Assembly (NCBI GenBank): GCA_963800135.1
Contig: CAWCZR010000003.1
Coordinates: 62,001 to 126,000, forward strand
Direction of reading: 5' to 3'
Source: DASPSM01 sp963800135
GTDB taxonomy: Bacteria; Planctomycetota; Planctomycetia; Planctomycetales; Planctomycetaceae
DNA length: 64,000 bases
Shown here: positions 43,531-53,004 of the stretch, piece by piece
Layout of the letters: each line of letters opens with the position of its first letter
Numbering within the stretch: the first letter of the stretch is position 1
Program-made: the position numbers and the translations under genes
The notes under the pieces: generated by a model
Told to the model about the DNA's origin: nothing
Databases searched by the model: none
What the model saw: only the letters and a program-made list of their open reading frames with translations

Positions 43531-44691
43531 TCACGCCTGGCAGGCGCGAAGGGCCGCGTCGAGCTCGTTGCGAACGGTCGCATTATCCTCGACGCTAAGT
43601 CGGCTTTTCAACACGGCCATCGCGACGTCACCGCCGATCTCACCCAGCGCCCAGGCCGTCGCTCCGCGGACGACGGCTTCCGAGTCGCCGAGCGCTCGGG
43701 CAAGCGCCGGCACGGCCGCCGGATTCCGCTGATTGCCGAGCACGAGGGCCGCGTTGCGGAGGAGGCCGCTCCGACCGGGGCGAGCCAGCGCGCTCTCACC
43801 GAACTCCTGGCGAAAGCCGGCTTCATCCAGATCGAGGAGCCGTTCGAGATGGGCCGGATTGAGATCGCCGCGCGGGCGAAAGGCCGGCTCGTCTTTCCGC
43901 GGCGATTTGTGATTCCAGGGACAAACGTCCTGGCAGATGTCGCAGCCGAAGAGCCAGTCCCCCAAGCCGCTACGCAGCGATTCGGGAATCGGACCTTTGA
44001 GCTCAATCGTGAGGTAGGCGATGCATTTGCGGGCATCGAGAACGTACGGTTGCGGAAACGCATCGGTCGGGCAGGCGTCGAGGCAGCGGGTGCAGGTGCC
44101 GCAATGCGCCGTCTGGTGCGGCTGATCGGCTTCGAGCACCACGTCGGTCAGCAAGCCGGCCAGAAAGATCCAGCTGCCTTGCCGCTTGTTGATCAACATC
44201 GTGTTCTTGCCGAACCAACCGAGCCCGGCCGCCTGCGCAAAGTCCCGCTCGAGCATTGGCGCCGAATCGATCACGGCACGCGTGCGACATCCCGGTTGTT
44301 GGGCATGCAGAAAATCGGCCAGCCGCTGCAGGCGCTGGCGGGCGACGGCGTGATAATCGGCGTCGCTCCACGCATAGCGGGAAACGCGGCCCGTGCCGGG
44401 ACCGGGCGGGGCCGGATCGTCGGTGCGATAGTTGAGCGCGAGCATGATCACGCTGCGGACGCCGTCCAGCACGTGGCGCGGGTGCTCGTAGGCGGCCTCT
44501 CGACGCGAAAGCCAGGCCATCTCGCCGTCGTAGCCCTGCCGCAGCCAGTCGTGAAAGCTGTCGAGTCCGCCGGGCGACGTCGCGGGCGCGATGCCGACCA
44601 GGTCGAAACCGATCCGCAGCGCCTCGGCCTTCACGGCGTCGGTCAAGGCGGTTGGAGAGAGAGTGGCGGGCGGCGCGGGCACGGCGCTCAC
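43531..44691 (-). CDS. queG: Epoxyqueuosine reductase with C-terminal HEAT repeats
   Basis: A 386-residue cobalamin- and iron-sulfur-dependent enzyme that makes queuosine in tRNA from epoxyqueuosine. Its N-terminal domain starts AVKAEALRIGFDLVGIAPA, and the cobalamin region is RAVIDSAPMLERDFA with GLGWFGKNTMLI. The two 4Fe-4S motifs are CGTCTRCLDACPT and CDICQDVCPWN. The C-terminal 90 residues are HEAT-like repeats (AVPALARALGDSEAVVRGAT), a normal QueG extension. The start is taken as GTG 44691, because it overlaps the phyH stop as GTGA, the usual coupled arrangement, and gives the family start. Confidence 0.93.
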   Translation of the reverse strand: MSAVPAPPATLSPTALTDAVKAEALRIGFDLVGIAPATSPGGLDSFHDWLRQGYDGEMAWLSRREAAYEHPRHVLDGVRSVIMLALNYRTDDPAPPGPGTGRVSRYAWSDADYHAVARQRLQRLADFLHAQQPGCRTRAVIDSAPMLERDFAQAAGLGWFGKNTMLINKRQGSWIFLAGLLTDVVLEADQPHQTAHCGTCTRCLDACPTDAFPQPYVLDARKCIAYLTIELKGPIPESLRSGLGDWLFGCDICQDVCPWNHKSPRKDEPAFRPRGDLNPAHLERLLDLDEAGFRQEFGESALARPGRSGLLRNAALVLGNQRNPAAVPALARALGDSEAVVRGATAWALGEIGGDVAMAVLKSRLSVEDNATVRNELDAALRACQA

Positions 44692-45485
44692 GCGACCGGC
44701 TGCTGCATGCGGGCCCATTGCCGCCGTCCAATCTCGAGGATCATCGAATCCGGCCACTTGGGCAGCGGGGAATAGCGGGGGTGCCGCGACTCCTTGTAGG
44801 GATCGTTTTCGCGGGCGTTGTAGCAGCAGATGAAAGCCCACCGCGGATCGTCGCTTTTGTTCTGGTCGGAACGGTGCAGCACGTTGCAATGAAAGAAGAC
44901 AGCCGAGCCCGGCTCAAGTTCGCAATAAACGGTCTCGAGCCGCTCGACCGCGACGGCAACGCGCTCCGGATCGGCCCCCGTCTGGTCGCCGACCTTCACG
45001 TGGTTCATGCGGCCTAAGTGATGCGAGCCCTTGAGTACCTGCAGGCAGCCGTTGTCTTTCGTCGCCCGGTCGACGGCGATCAGACAGCTGGCAATGTAGG
45101 GAAACAGGCAGCCGTTGTCGTACCAGTAGCCGTAGTCCTGATGCCAGGCCCAGGCGCCGCCGACTTTCGGCTCCTTGAAAACCATTTTGTGATGGTAGTG
45201 GTAGACCTCGTCGCACAGCAGCAGTTCCATCGTTTCGATGATCCGCCGGCTGCGGACGATGGCGCTGTAGATGTCGCTCTCGCCCAGTTCGTTCTCGACG
45301 CGGACCTTGACCGCTCCCCCCTCGCCGTCAGCCCGCAACGCCGCGCCTGCCGCCAATTGCGTGTCGGCTCGCGCGATGTCGCGCAGCAAGTCGACCTCTT
45401 CGCGGTCGAGTAGGTTTTCAGCGATGAAGAAGCCGTCGTCGTCGAAGGCGGCAATCTGCTCGTGGGTCGGCTCGAAGCGATTCAT
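44688..45485 (-). CDS. Phytanoyl-CoA dioxygenase (PhyH) family protein
   Basis: A 265-residue non-heme Fe(II)/2-oxoglutarate oxygenase. Metal ligands are His and Asp in WHQDYGYW and the distal His in VFFHCNVLHRSDQN. The 2-oxoglutarate-binding Arg is probably in the region after WAFICCYNAREND. Such enzymes hydroxylate varied small molecules; the substrate here is unknown. It shares a 4-base GTGA overlap with queG and may head the queG-dapB transcript. ATG 45485 is clear. Confidence 0.87.
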   Translation of the reverse strand: MNRFEPTHEQIAAFDDDGFFIAENLLDREEVDLLRDIARADTQLAAGAALRADGEGGAVKVRVENELGESDIYSAIVRSRRIIETMELLLCDEVYHYHHKMVFKEPKVGGAWAWHQDYGYWYDNGCLFPYIASCLIAVDRATKDNGCLQVLKGSHHLGRMNHVKVGDQTGADPERVAVAVERLETVYCELEPGSAVFFHCNVLHRSDQNKSDDPRWAFICCYNARENDPYKESRHPRYSPLPKWPDSMILEIGRRQWARMQQPVA

Positions 45486-45592
45486 CGATTGGCTCCCGGA
45501 CCCATCGACTCTATCACAGGCGTGGGGAATAATAAATTTCGCTCACCGAGGCCCGCCAGCGAGCCGCGGCTCAAACGTGAGGATCGGCCTCG

Positions 45593-46161
45593 ATGCCCCC
45601 GACCAACCGCTACGCCTTCAAGGAATGGGCCGCCACCTGCCTGGCGCTCGCAGAGGGCCGCCAATCCCTGCTGCTGAGAAAGGGGGCATTCACGATCGCG
45701 GGGGGCATTTCGCCGTCGAGCATCCGGAGTTCTGGCTCTTTCCGACGCAGTTTCATCAGGCGGCCGAGGAGTTTCGACCCGAGGCGGTTGCGCTTGTCGC
45801 ACAGGCCGCGGCCACCGCTCTACCGGCCGGCCAGGTGCGGTTTACGCTGCATGCGGTCGTCGACGAAGCGGTCGAATTGGCCGACGAATCGCGGCTCGAA
45901 CGCTTGAGCACGCTGCAGATGCTGAGCGTGGCCACACTCAGGCGCCGATTCCACTATCGCACGCCGGGCCTGTTCGTGCTGCCGGTGCGGATCTACCGTC
46001 TGAACCAGCCGATCGAGTTGCCAGAAAGCCCGCACTTCGTCGGCTGCCGCACGTGGGTCGATCTCGGGCGCGAATTGCCGACAGCCGACCTGTCGCCTGT
46101 GCTCTCCGAAGCTGTCCACCAAGCGCGGCTCGCAGAGATTCGGCACGCACTCTCGGCGTAG
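45593..46161 (+). CDS. DUF1802-like protein, frameshifted
   Basis: The family pattern begins YAFKEWAATCLALAEGRQSLLLRKGAF in the frame of ATG 45593. It then continues in a second frame as HFAVEHPEFWLFPTQFHQ and on to the stop at 46161. The switch occurs in the G6 run at 45700-45705, where one additional G restores the full reading (AGG-HFAVEHPEFW). DUF1802 proteins have about 180-200 residues, so the joined length is right. The family function is unknown; it is widespread in cyanobacteria and planctomycetes. The homopolymer site suggests a sequencing indel. Confidence 0.8.
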
Positions 46162-46176
46162 CGCAGTATGACTGCC

Positions 46177-47724
46177 CTACGCGTGCATGGGCGGACCCGT
46201 CGCGCCGATCACGTTCATCGTCTTCCATTTGCCGTAGACGAATCGCAGGCAGCAGACCGTTCCCAACAGGCAAATGTAAATCGAGCAGGCGGTCCAACAG
46301 GCGAAGAGACCGCCGTGCCCGGTGCGGACGATCAACCAGGTCGGCAACACCAGTATCGACCATGCCGACACCAGCGTGTAATAGAACGGAAACCGGGTGT
46401 CGCCGGCGCCGCGAATGGCAAACGCGAAAACCAGCTGCATGCCGTCGAAGAAGGTGTAAAACGCGATGAACCGCAAGAGCACGATGACCGTGTGCTCAAT
46501 GCCGACCAGCTCGGCCGCCGCGCTCCCTCCGGTAAAAGGTCGGAGAATGATCTTCGGGAAGAGCACGAACAGGGCGGCGAAGAAGAGCATGTAAGCTCCC
46601 GAGACGCCGGCCGCCAGCCACACCGTGCGCTCGGCCAACTTGGGTCGTCCCTCGCCCACGCGTTTGCCAACAAGCGTCATGACCGCGGTGGCCAGCCCGA
46701 TCATCGGCACGAAAGACATCATGTTGACGTTGAATGCCAGGTTCGTGGCGGCGAGCGATCCTTCACCCAGCCGGCCGATCAGCACCAAAAACACGGTGAA
46801 GGCCGAAAGCTCGGCCGCCATCTGCAGACCGGTCGGAATCCCATAGCGCAACAGGCGTCCCAGCAGCTCCCGGTCGAGGCCGACGTGTTTCCAAAACTCG
46901 TATTCGATCGAATCGCGGTGGCGGAAAGAGAGCACGATGTACGCGATCACGGCGACGGTGTAAGCCGTCACCGTCGCAAGCCCGGCCCCCACGATCCCCA
47001 ATCGCGGAAATGGTCCCAAGCCGAAGATCAGGCATGGATCGAGCGCGATGTTCGTCGCGGCCAACAGAAAGTCGACGTACATCACCACCCGCGTCTTGCC
47101 ACGCCCCGAATAGAAGCAGCCGAACGCCATCGTCAACAGCATCGGCACGGCGCCTAACGAAAGCGTTTGCAAAAACTGCGTCTCGTACTTCTGCACGACC
47201 GGGTCGTGTCCGGCTTGCGCGAAGAGGAACGGCGCGAGCGGAATCACCAAGAGAAACACGAGTCCCGCGCCAATGGCCAGAAAAATTCCCTGCCAGACCG
47301 ACGCGGCCACGCGATCCTTGCGGCCGGCCCCCTCGTACTGGGCGACGAATGCGTTGCCATAATTGATCATGCCGATGAACGCGCTCATGACCGTCCAGTG
47401 CATGGCCGCGGCGGGCAGACTCGCCGCGAGCGCCTCCTCCGAGTACCAGGTGAGGAACAAGCGGTCGATCGTAATCATCAGCGTGACGGAGCCGCTGCTG
47501 AGGATCAGCGGCACGGCGACCGTCATCAACTCGCGGAGACTGCCCGGCGCAGGGAGAGAGGGGAGACCCGGCGGCCGGTGCAGCGGTTGCCGGAGTGTCG
47601 CCGTCCGATTCGCGGACGTGGGTCGACAGCGGGAGAGCCGGGTGACTTTCCCTGTCGGCAGTCCCTTCCGCAGAGGTCGTAATCCCGGCCATGATGATCC
47701 GACTTCCCGATCCGACTGATGCAC
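46177..47724 (-). CDS. MATE-family multidrug/solute antiporter
   Basis: An inner-membrane protein of up to 515 residues with about twelve predicted helices. Typical MATE features include the start of the fold at LRELMTVAVPLILSSGSVTL, the repeat motif PLAAFLFAQAGHDPVVQKYE-like linker, and LGAVPMLLTMAFGCFYSGRG with the second half starting LRYGIPTGLQMAAELSAF. It would export a cationic compound in exchange for Na+ or H+. The N-terminal 60 residues before LRELM look unnatural in this frame (Arg/Pro-rich). A plausible start, ATG 47692 (MAGITTSAEGT), lies in the adjacent frame, so a frame break near 47540 is possible. GTG 47724 is the current frame's start. Confidence 0.84.
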   Translation of the reverse strand: MHQSDREVGSSWPGLRPLRKGLPTGKVTRLSRCRPTSANRTATLRQPLHRPPGLPSLPAPGSLRELMTVAVPLILSSGSVTLMITIDRLFLTWYSEEALAASLPAAAMHWTVMSAFIGMINYGNAFVAQYEGAGRKDRVAASVWQGIFLAIGAGLVFLLVIPLAPFLFAQAGHDPVVQKYETQFLQTLSLGAVPMLLTMAFGCFYSGRGKTRVVMYVDFLLAATNIALDPCLIFGLGPFPRLGIVGAGLATVTAYTVAVIAYIVLSFRHRDSIEYEFWKHVGLDRELLGRLLRYGIPTGLQMAAELSAFTVFLVLIGRLGEGSLAATNLAFNVNMMSFVPMIGLATAVMTLVGKRVGEGRPKLAERTVWLAAGVSGAYMLFFAALFVLFPKIILRPFTGGSAAAELVGIEHTVIVLLRFIAFYTFFDGMQLVFAFAIRGAGDTRFPFYYTLVSAWSILVLPTWLIVRTGHGGLFACWTACSIYICLLGTVCCLRFVYGKWKTMNVIGATGPPMHA

Positions 47725-47934
47725 GGAATCGGCGTTCGCGGCGGCTCACTTGACGTCCCCACCCGCAACGCGAATGCACCGACCCCAACCCCGTGGCGAC
47801 GTTCGGATGCGAAGGCGACACGCGTTCCCGACAGGGGGTTCGCGTTCAAACTGCCCGATTGCAGGGTCCGCGGCAAAACGGGCGGGGCAGGCCCTCTTCG
47901 CGATTCTAATGGACAGCCACGCCCGCGGCTGCCG

Positions 47935-49313
47935 TTACTCGCTTAACCGCGCGGCTACTTCGCCGGCCGCTCGCTGCCCCGACTCGATTGCCCCGTCGAT
48001 GTACCCGGTCCATTCGACGGCCGTTTCGGTCCCCGCCCAATGAATGCGGCCGCAGGGCTGTCGCAGGGCCACTCCGAAGTCCGTCATCACACCCGGTGCC
48101 ATCACGCCCGCGTAGCAGCCGCCGCTCCAGGGATCGTCGCTCCAGTTCTTTTCGAGAAAGCCGGTGGGATGGGCGGCTTGGGTCCCGAAGAAACGGGCGA
48201 ATTCCGAGAGCACGGCCTGACGGCGTTCTTCGGGCGGACGATCACCCCAGATGCGAGCCGCGCCCCCGTCGCTGAACGTCACCAGGGCCGGCTGCGAACC
48301 GTCGTGCGAGGAGTCGTCGAACGTGGTGGTCGTCGGTCCGGTGTCGCTGAATGCTTCGCCCGAAAAGCCGGCCTCGCGCCAGAACGCGCGCTCGTACGTC
48401 GCCACGTATTTGATGCACGAGCCCATCGGCATCCGCGCCATCAATTGTTCGCGGCGCGGAGGTAGGGCCGACGCGTAACGAATGCGGCCGGCTAGCAGGG
48501 GGGGAATCGCGAGGATCGCATACCGTCCGCGAAACGTGCCTCGCGGCGTCTCCAGAATCACGCCGTCGGCCGTTTGCTCGAGCGACCAAACGGGACATTC
48601 GAGCACCACGCGATTGCCGAGCGCCTCAGCCATGCGGATCGACAGTTTTTGCGCCCGCCGACAAACCGCGACTCCTGGGCCCCGCCCGGAATCGAAGTCA
48701 ACATTTCCAGCCCGTGCCCCGACTTGATGTAGCTCAAGAAATACAAAAACGACAAATCGCGCGGCTCCGACGTGAAGACAGCCCGCACGACGATGTCCAG
48801 AAACAGCCGCGAGCCGCCGGCCCGCAAATGACGCCGCTTCCACGATTCGACCGTTTCACCATCCCACTCGGCCGCGCGGCGGGCATTCCAGGGGGCGTCG
48901 GCCGGGAAGGTTTTGCCAAAACGCTTCACACGCAGGTCGAGCAGTCCCAGCTCGAGCTGCGTCGCCAGCGACAACCAGGGCAAGCTCCCCTTGAACGTGC
49001 TGATCTTGCCCCCCCACGAGAGGAGCTTTTTGCCTTCGTGATGCTGCGGAAAGATGGGCACGTCCAGCTCGCGGGCCAGCGCTGCGAGCCGGTCCTGTGT
49101 CGGACCGATCCATTGTCCGCCCAGGTCGACCCAGTCTTGGCCCAGCTTCTGCGTGAACGTGCGTCCGCCAACGCGATCACGGGCTTCGAGCACGAGACAG
49201 CTGCGGTTGCGCTTCACCAGCTCGCGGGCCGCGATCAACCCGGCCACACCGGCGCCGACGACTAGCACGTCGGCTGATTGTCCGTCTTTTGTTTCGCTAC
49301 CGCCGCCGGACAT
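47935..49313 (-). CDS. Flavin monoamine oxidase-family protein, frameshifted
   Basis: The N-terminal part starts at ATG 49313 with FAD-binding ADVLVVGAGVAGLIAARELV, the motif EARDRVGGRTFTQ and GGQWIGPTQDRLAAL. It runs to SIPGGAQESRFVGG, where the frame changes at about 48651-48660. The C-terminal part continues with AQKLSIRMAEALGNRVVLE and ends with RIHWAGTETAVEWTGYIDGAIESG, the FAD C-terminal motif. One missing base in GGCGGGCGC fixes it. The complete protein would have about 459 residues, correct for the family. The substrate (amine, polyamine or L-amino acid) is unknown. Confidence 0.85.
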
Positions 49314-49342
49314 CCGCAGTTTGCTCCACTCGGGCGTTTAAC

Positions 49343-49903
49343 TCAGTCGTTGTGCAGTTGCCGCAACCGGGCCGAGGTTCGCAGCATCAACTGGATCCGC
49401 TCGAATTCATTGAGCCAATCCTGGACGACGTTCTGCAGCAGCGTTTTGTCCGGCGCCGCGATGCCCGTCGGACAGGAAGGACCGAGCTGCTTGGCAGCGA
49501 TATCACGGTAAGTCGAGATCGTCCGGTCGCCGGCGCGGCCGCAGGGAAATCCATCCTCGCTCAAGAACAGAAGCGAAGGGACGCGCGGCCCGCCGCAGAT
49601 CGACAGTTCCTGGGCCAGTTCCTTATTCTCGTCGCGATCGAAGAAGTGGATGCGAATTTTGTCGTTTTGCGCGGAAAAGTGCTGGAAGATCGGACACTGG
49701 TTGACGCAGTCGCCGCACCACGTGCCCGCGACGACCAACACCTTCATCTCGCGGACGAAGCTGGCGAGCAACCGGTTCTGATCGGTCGACAGAAGCACGT
49801 GCGAATAGACCGTTTCCCAGCGTCGGCGCTGCTCGTCGCTGCCATACTTGGACAAAAACGCCTCGTACCTCAATCCCTGGTCAAAGACCGCGGCGAAATT
49901 CAT
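49343..49903 (-). CDS. Thioredoxin-family protein
   Basis: A 186-residue cytoplasmic thioredoxin-like protein with KVLVVAGTWCGDCVNQCPIF. The WCGDC active site is the CxxC form of the thioredoxin-like DUF (often called TlpA or 'thioredoxin family protein'). The PRVPSLLFLSEDGF cis-Pro segment is present. Helices precede and follow the domain. ATG 49903 has GGAGG a few bases upstream and is better than the frame start at 49936. The amine oxidase gene follows 30 bases downstream on the same strand. Confidence 0.85.
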   Translation of the reverse strand: MNFAAVFDQGLRYEAFLSKYGSDEQRRRWETVYSHVLLSTDQNRLLASFVREMKVLVVAGTWCGDCVNQCPIFQHFSAQNDKIRIHFFDRDENKELAQELSICGGPRVPSLLFLSEDGFPCGRAGDRTISTYRDIAAKQLGPSCPTGIAAPDKTLLQNVVQDWLNEFERIQLMLRTSARLRQLHND

Positions 49904-50053
49904 GACTCCTCCTCGTGTCGCAGGAATTCGTTCCACGTCATCGTGGCAGGATTACAACAGCTGTCAAGGACGATTGCCAGAGGAAATCGGACACACGTAC
50001 AGTGACGCATCTCGATCTTGATCGTTCGACGTCACGATTTTGAGACCTCACGC

Positions 50054-51152
50054 ATGCAACCGCTGATCGGCTCACAGAAACTCAATCTCGATACGCCCCT
50101 CTTGTGCCTCAATTTGTCGGCGATGGAGCGGAACATGACGGCGATGGCCGGGTTCATCGCCGCGCGGGGCAAGCAGTGGCGGCCGCACATGAAGTGCCAC
50201 AAGTCGCCCACGATCGCGCTCCAACAGCTGGCGACGGGTGCCATCGGTGTTACTTGCGGCAAGGTTTCGGAAGCGGAGGTGATGGCGGCTGCGGGCATCC
50301 GCGACGTGATGATCGCCAACATGATCGTCGGACAGCCCAAGCTCGAGCGGATCGTTTCGCTGTGCCGCTCGGCCGATCCGATCGTCGCCTGCGACCATTT
50401 TGTGCAGATCGAACCACTCGCCCAAACCTGCCACCGCAATGGCGTGAGCTGCCGCGTGGTCATCGAAGTCAACGTGGGCATGGATCGAGTCGGCATTCGT
50501 CCGGGGCGCGACACTTATGATTTGGCCGAGGCCATCGATCGGTTGCCAGGCGTCGAGATGGTTGGCTTGATGGGCTACGAGGGCCACCTGCATCAGGTCG
50601 CCGACCCTCAGGAAAAGCGGGCGAAGATCGACGAGGCGATGGGTGTCTCTGGAGTACTGCCGCGACGGTTTGACCAAAAAGGGCATCCGCTGCGATATCG
50701 TCAGCGCTGCCGGCACCGGCTCGTACCAGTTCTCTGCCGATCACCCGGCCGTCACCGAGTTGCAGTGCGGCGGCGGCATCTTCGGAGACCCGAAATACAC
50801 GGGTCAGTACGGCGTGACCGGGCTGGAGCCGGCGCTCACCGTGCTGACGACCGTCGTCAGCCGAACGAAGCTCGAGCGGGCCATCGTTGATGCCGGCAGG
50901 AAAGCGGTCAACGGCGACATGTGCATGCCGCTCGTGAAGGGTTTTGCCAACGCGAACGTGGTGCAGCTGAGCGCGGAGCACGGGTGGATCGACGTCGGCC
51001 CCGGTTCGCACGACCTCAAGATCGGCGACAAGATCGAACTCATCGTCGGCTATGCCGACTTCACCACCGTGCTGCACGACGAGTTTTGCGTCTTCCGCGG
51101 CGAGCGATTGGAAGCCATCTGGCCGATCGCCGCTCGCGGCATGTTGCATTAG
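50054..51152 (+). CDS. D-threonine aldolase/D-serine dehydratase-like PLP enzyme, frameshifted
   Basis: An alanine-racemase-fold (type III) PLP enzyme. The PLP lysine is Lys47 or Lys50 in WRPHMKCHKSP. Other motifs are VGMDRVGIRPG and, after the break, SAAGTGSYQFS and LSAEHGWIDVGPGSHDLKIG (metal-binding His of the family's C-terminal domain). Up to residue 196 (KIDEAM) the frame is that of ATG 50054. From about 50643 (SLEYCRDGLTKKGI) it is the next frame; one extra G in ATGGGTG at 50639-50645 explains it. The joined protein has about 365 residues. It is likely involved in D-amino-acid or beta-hydroxy-amino-acid metabolism. Confidence 0.87.
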
Positions 51153-51366
51153 CCGCGCCCGCATCAGATTCACGCTTGAACACTCGGCCTGCACGGGTCG
51201 CAAAAAAAGTTCGCGCGTTTGTCAGATCATGGTGGCGGGTGCATTTCGCGTTCGGATCAAAAAAGGCATATTTGTGAGAGCTTGGAAGCCTGCCCTTTCT
51301 CCCACCTTTGAGGACTCCACATGCCCCGCCCACAACGAATCGCGAATCGTTGCTCTGAGCTCTCTG

Positions 51367-52866
51367 ATGGTCTTGGCCGGCCTGGTCGGTTCGAGCCGTG
51401 CCGACGTGCGGCTCCCGCACATCTTTGGCGACCACATGGTGTTGCAAAGAGAAAAGCCGGTGCGACTCTGGGGATGGGCGGACACGGGCGAAAAGGTCAC
51501 CGTGACGATCGGCAGCGAGCACGCCGAGGCCACGGCCGACGAGCACGGCGCGTGGAAAGTCGAGCTACCGCCGGTCTCCGCGAAGTCCGCCATCGAAGTG
51601 AAGGTCGCGGGCAAGAACACGATTGTGCTGCACGACGTGCTCGTGGGCGAGGTCTGGGTCTGCTCCGGTCAGTCGAACATGCAAATGACCGTCGCCTCGT
51701 CGAATAACGCGCGCAAGGAGATCAAAGAGGCGAACCATCCCGAAATTCGCCTGTTCACGGTGCCGATGCGGCCGGCCGGCGACCCGGCGGAGGACGTGAC
51801 CGCAGCGTGGACGGCCTGCTCGTCTAAAACGGTCCCCAACTTTACGGCCGTTGGCTATTTCTTCGGGCGTGACCTGCACGAGCAGTTGGGTGTGCCGATC
51901 GGCCTCGTCAACTCATCCTGGGGCGGCACGCGGATCGAGCCCTGGACGCCGATCGTCGGCTTTCGCGACGTGCCGGAGCTCAAGGGAATTCTCGCGGACA
52001 TTGAAAAAGCCCGGACCGAATTTGCCAAAGCGACGGCGGCCGCGCTGCCTCGCTACGCCGAATGGCTGGGCCGCGCTGAGAAGGCCAAAGAGAAACACGA
52101 ATACATTCCTTCGCCGCCCGAGTGGCCCGTCAGTCCGCTGTCGACCAACTACACGCCGACCGGACTCTACAACGGCATGATCCACCCGCTCGTCCCGTTC
52201 GCGATCCGCGGTGCCCTCTGGTACCAGGGCGAATCGAACCTGGGTGACGGTATGCTCTATTTGCAAAAGATGAAGGCCCTGATCGACGGCTGGCGGTCGG
52301 TCTGGAACGAGGGCGATTTCCCGTTCTTGTTCGTCCAATTGGCACCGTACCGCTACGGCACCGCCAACCCGACTCTCTTGCCGAAGCTGTGGGAAGCGCA
52401 AACGGCCGCGCTCTCGATTCCTGATACCGGCATGGCCGTGACCCTCGACGTCGGCAACCCGACGGACATCCATCCCAAGGATAAGCAGGACGTCGGCAAG
52501 CGGCTCGCGCTCTGGGCACTGGCCAAGACGTACGGCAAGCAAATCGTCTACTCGGGCCCGCTCTACAAGTCGATGAGCATCGACGGCAGCAAGATCCGCG
52601 TGAAATTCGAACACGTGGGCGGCGGACTGGTCGCCCGCGACAACAAGCCGCTCAACTGGTTCCAGATCGCCGGGGAAGACAAAAAGTTTGTCGACGCCGA
52701 GGCGACCATCGATGGCGACTCGGTGATCGTCTCGTCGGCCAAGGTGCCCAAACCCGTGGCCGTCCGCTTCGCCTGGGACCAGGTGGCTGACCCGAACCTG
52801 CAAAACGTCGAAGGCCTGCCGGCACCCGCATTCGACACCGACATCGTGCCGGCGAACAAGCACTAA
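51367..52866 (+). CDS. Sialate O-acetylesterase, exported
   Basis: A 499-residue (from this start) SGNH-type esterase removing 9-O-acetyl groups from sialic acids or similar acetylated sugars. Motifs are the RLPHIFGDHMVLQ beta-sandwich start, VCSGQSNMQM with the catalytic Ser, LVNSSWGGTRIEPW, LWYQGESN and a C-terminal DxxH-type end (DIHPKDKQDVG). ATG 51367 lies inside the signal peptide. The earlier ATG 51321 in the neighbouring frame would give an ideal signal (MPRPQRIA plus IVALSSLMVLAG) if one A in GCGAATCG is extra, so the real start may be there. Confidence 0.86.
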   Translation: MVLAGLVGSSRADVRLPHIFGDHMVLQREKPVRLWGWADTGEKVTVTIGSEHAEATADEHGAWKVELPPVSAKSAIEVKVAGKNTIVLHDVLVGEVWVCSGQSNMQMTVASSNNARKEIKEANHPEIRLFTVPMRPAGDPAEDVTAAWTACSSKTVPNFTAVGYFFGRDLHEQLGVPIGLVNSSWGGTRIEPWTPIVGFRDVPELKGILADIEKARTEFAKATAAALPRYAEWLGRAEKAKEKHEYIPSPPEWPVSPLSTNYTPTGLYNGMIHPLVPFAIRGALWYQGESNLGDGMLYLQKMKALIDGWRSVWNEGDFPFLFVQLAPYRYGTANPTLLPKLWEAQTAALSIPDTGMAVTLDVGNPTDIHPKDKQDVGKRLALWALAKTYGKQIVYSGPLYKSMSIDGSKIRVKFEHVGGGLVARDNKPLNWFQIAGEDKKFVDAEATIDGDSVIVSSAKVPKPVAVRFAWDQVADPNLQNVEGLPAPAFDTDIVPANKH

Positions 52867-52882
52867 CGGCGGCGAAAAGCTC

Positions 52883-52982
52883 GAAGCACGAATGACGAAA
52901 GAAGCACGAAGCACTAAGCCCGAATGAAATCGGGGCGCTTCGTGCTTCAGTCATTCGGGCATTCTTTCGTCATTCGTGCTTC
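52883..52982. repeat. Convergent-junction inverted repeat, copy 2
   Basis: A nested inverted repeat with three perfectly paired blocks: 21 bases (52883-52903 with 52962-52982), 12 bases (52901-52912 with 52937-52948) and 9 bases (52919-52927 with 52951-52959). The order is interleaved, so not all stems can form at once. It fills the gap between convergent genes and may end transcription from both. A related copy is at 40948. Confidence 0.85.
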
Positions 52983-53004
52983 GTCATTTCGTGCTTCACG
53001 CGCG

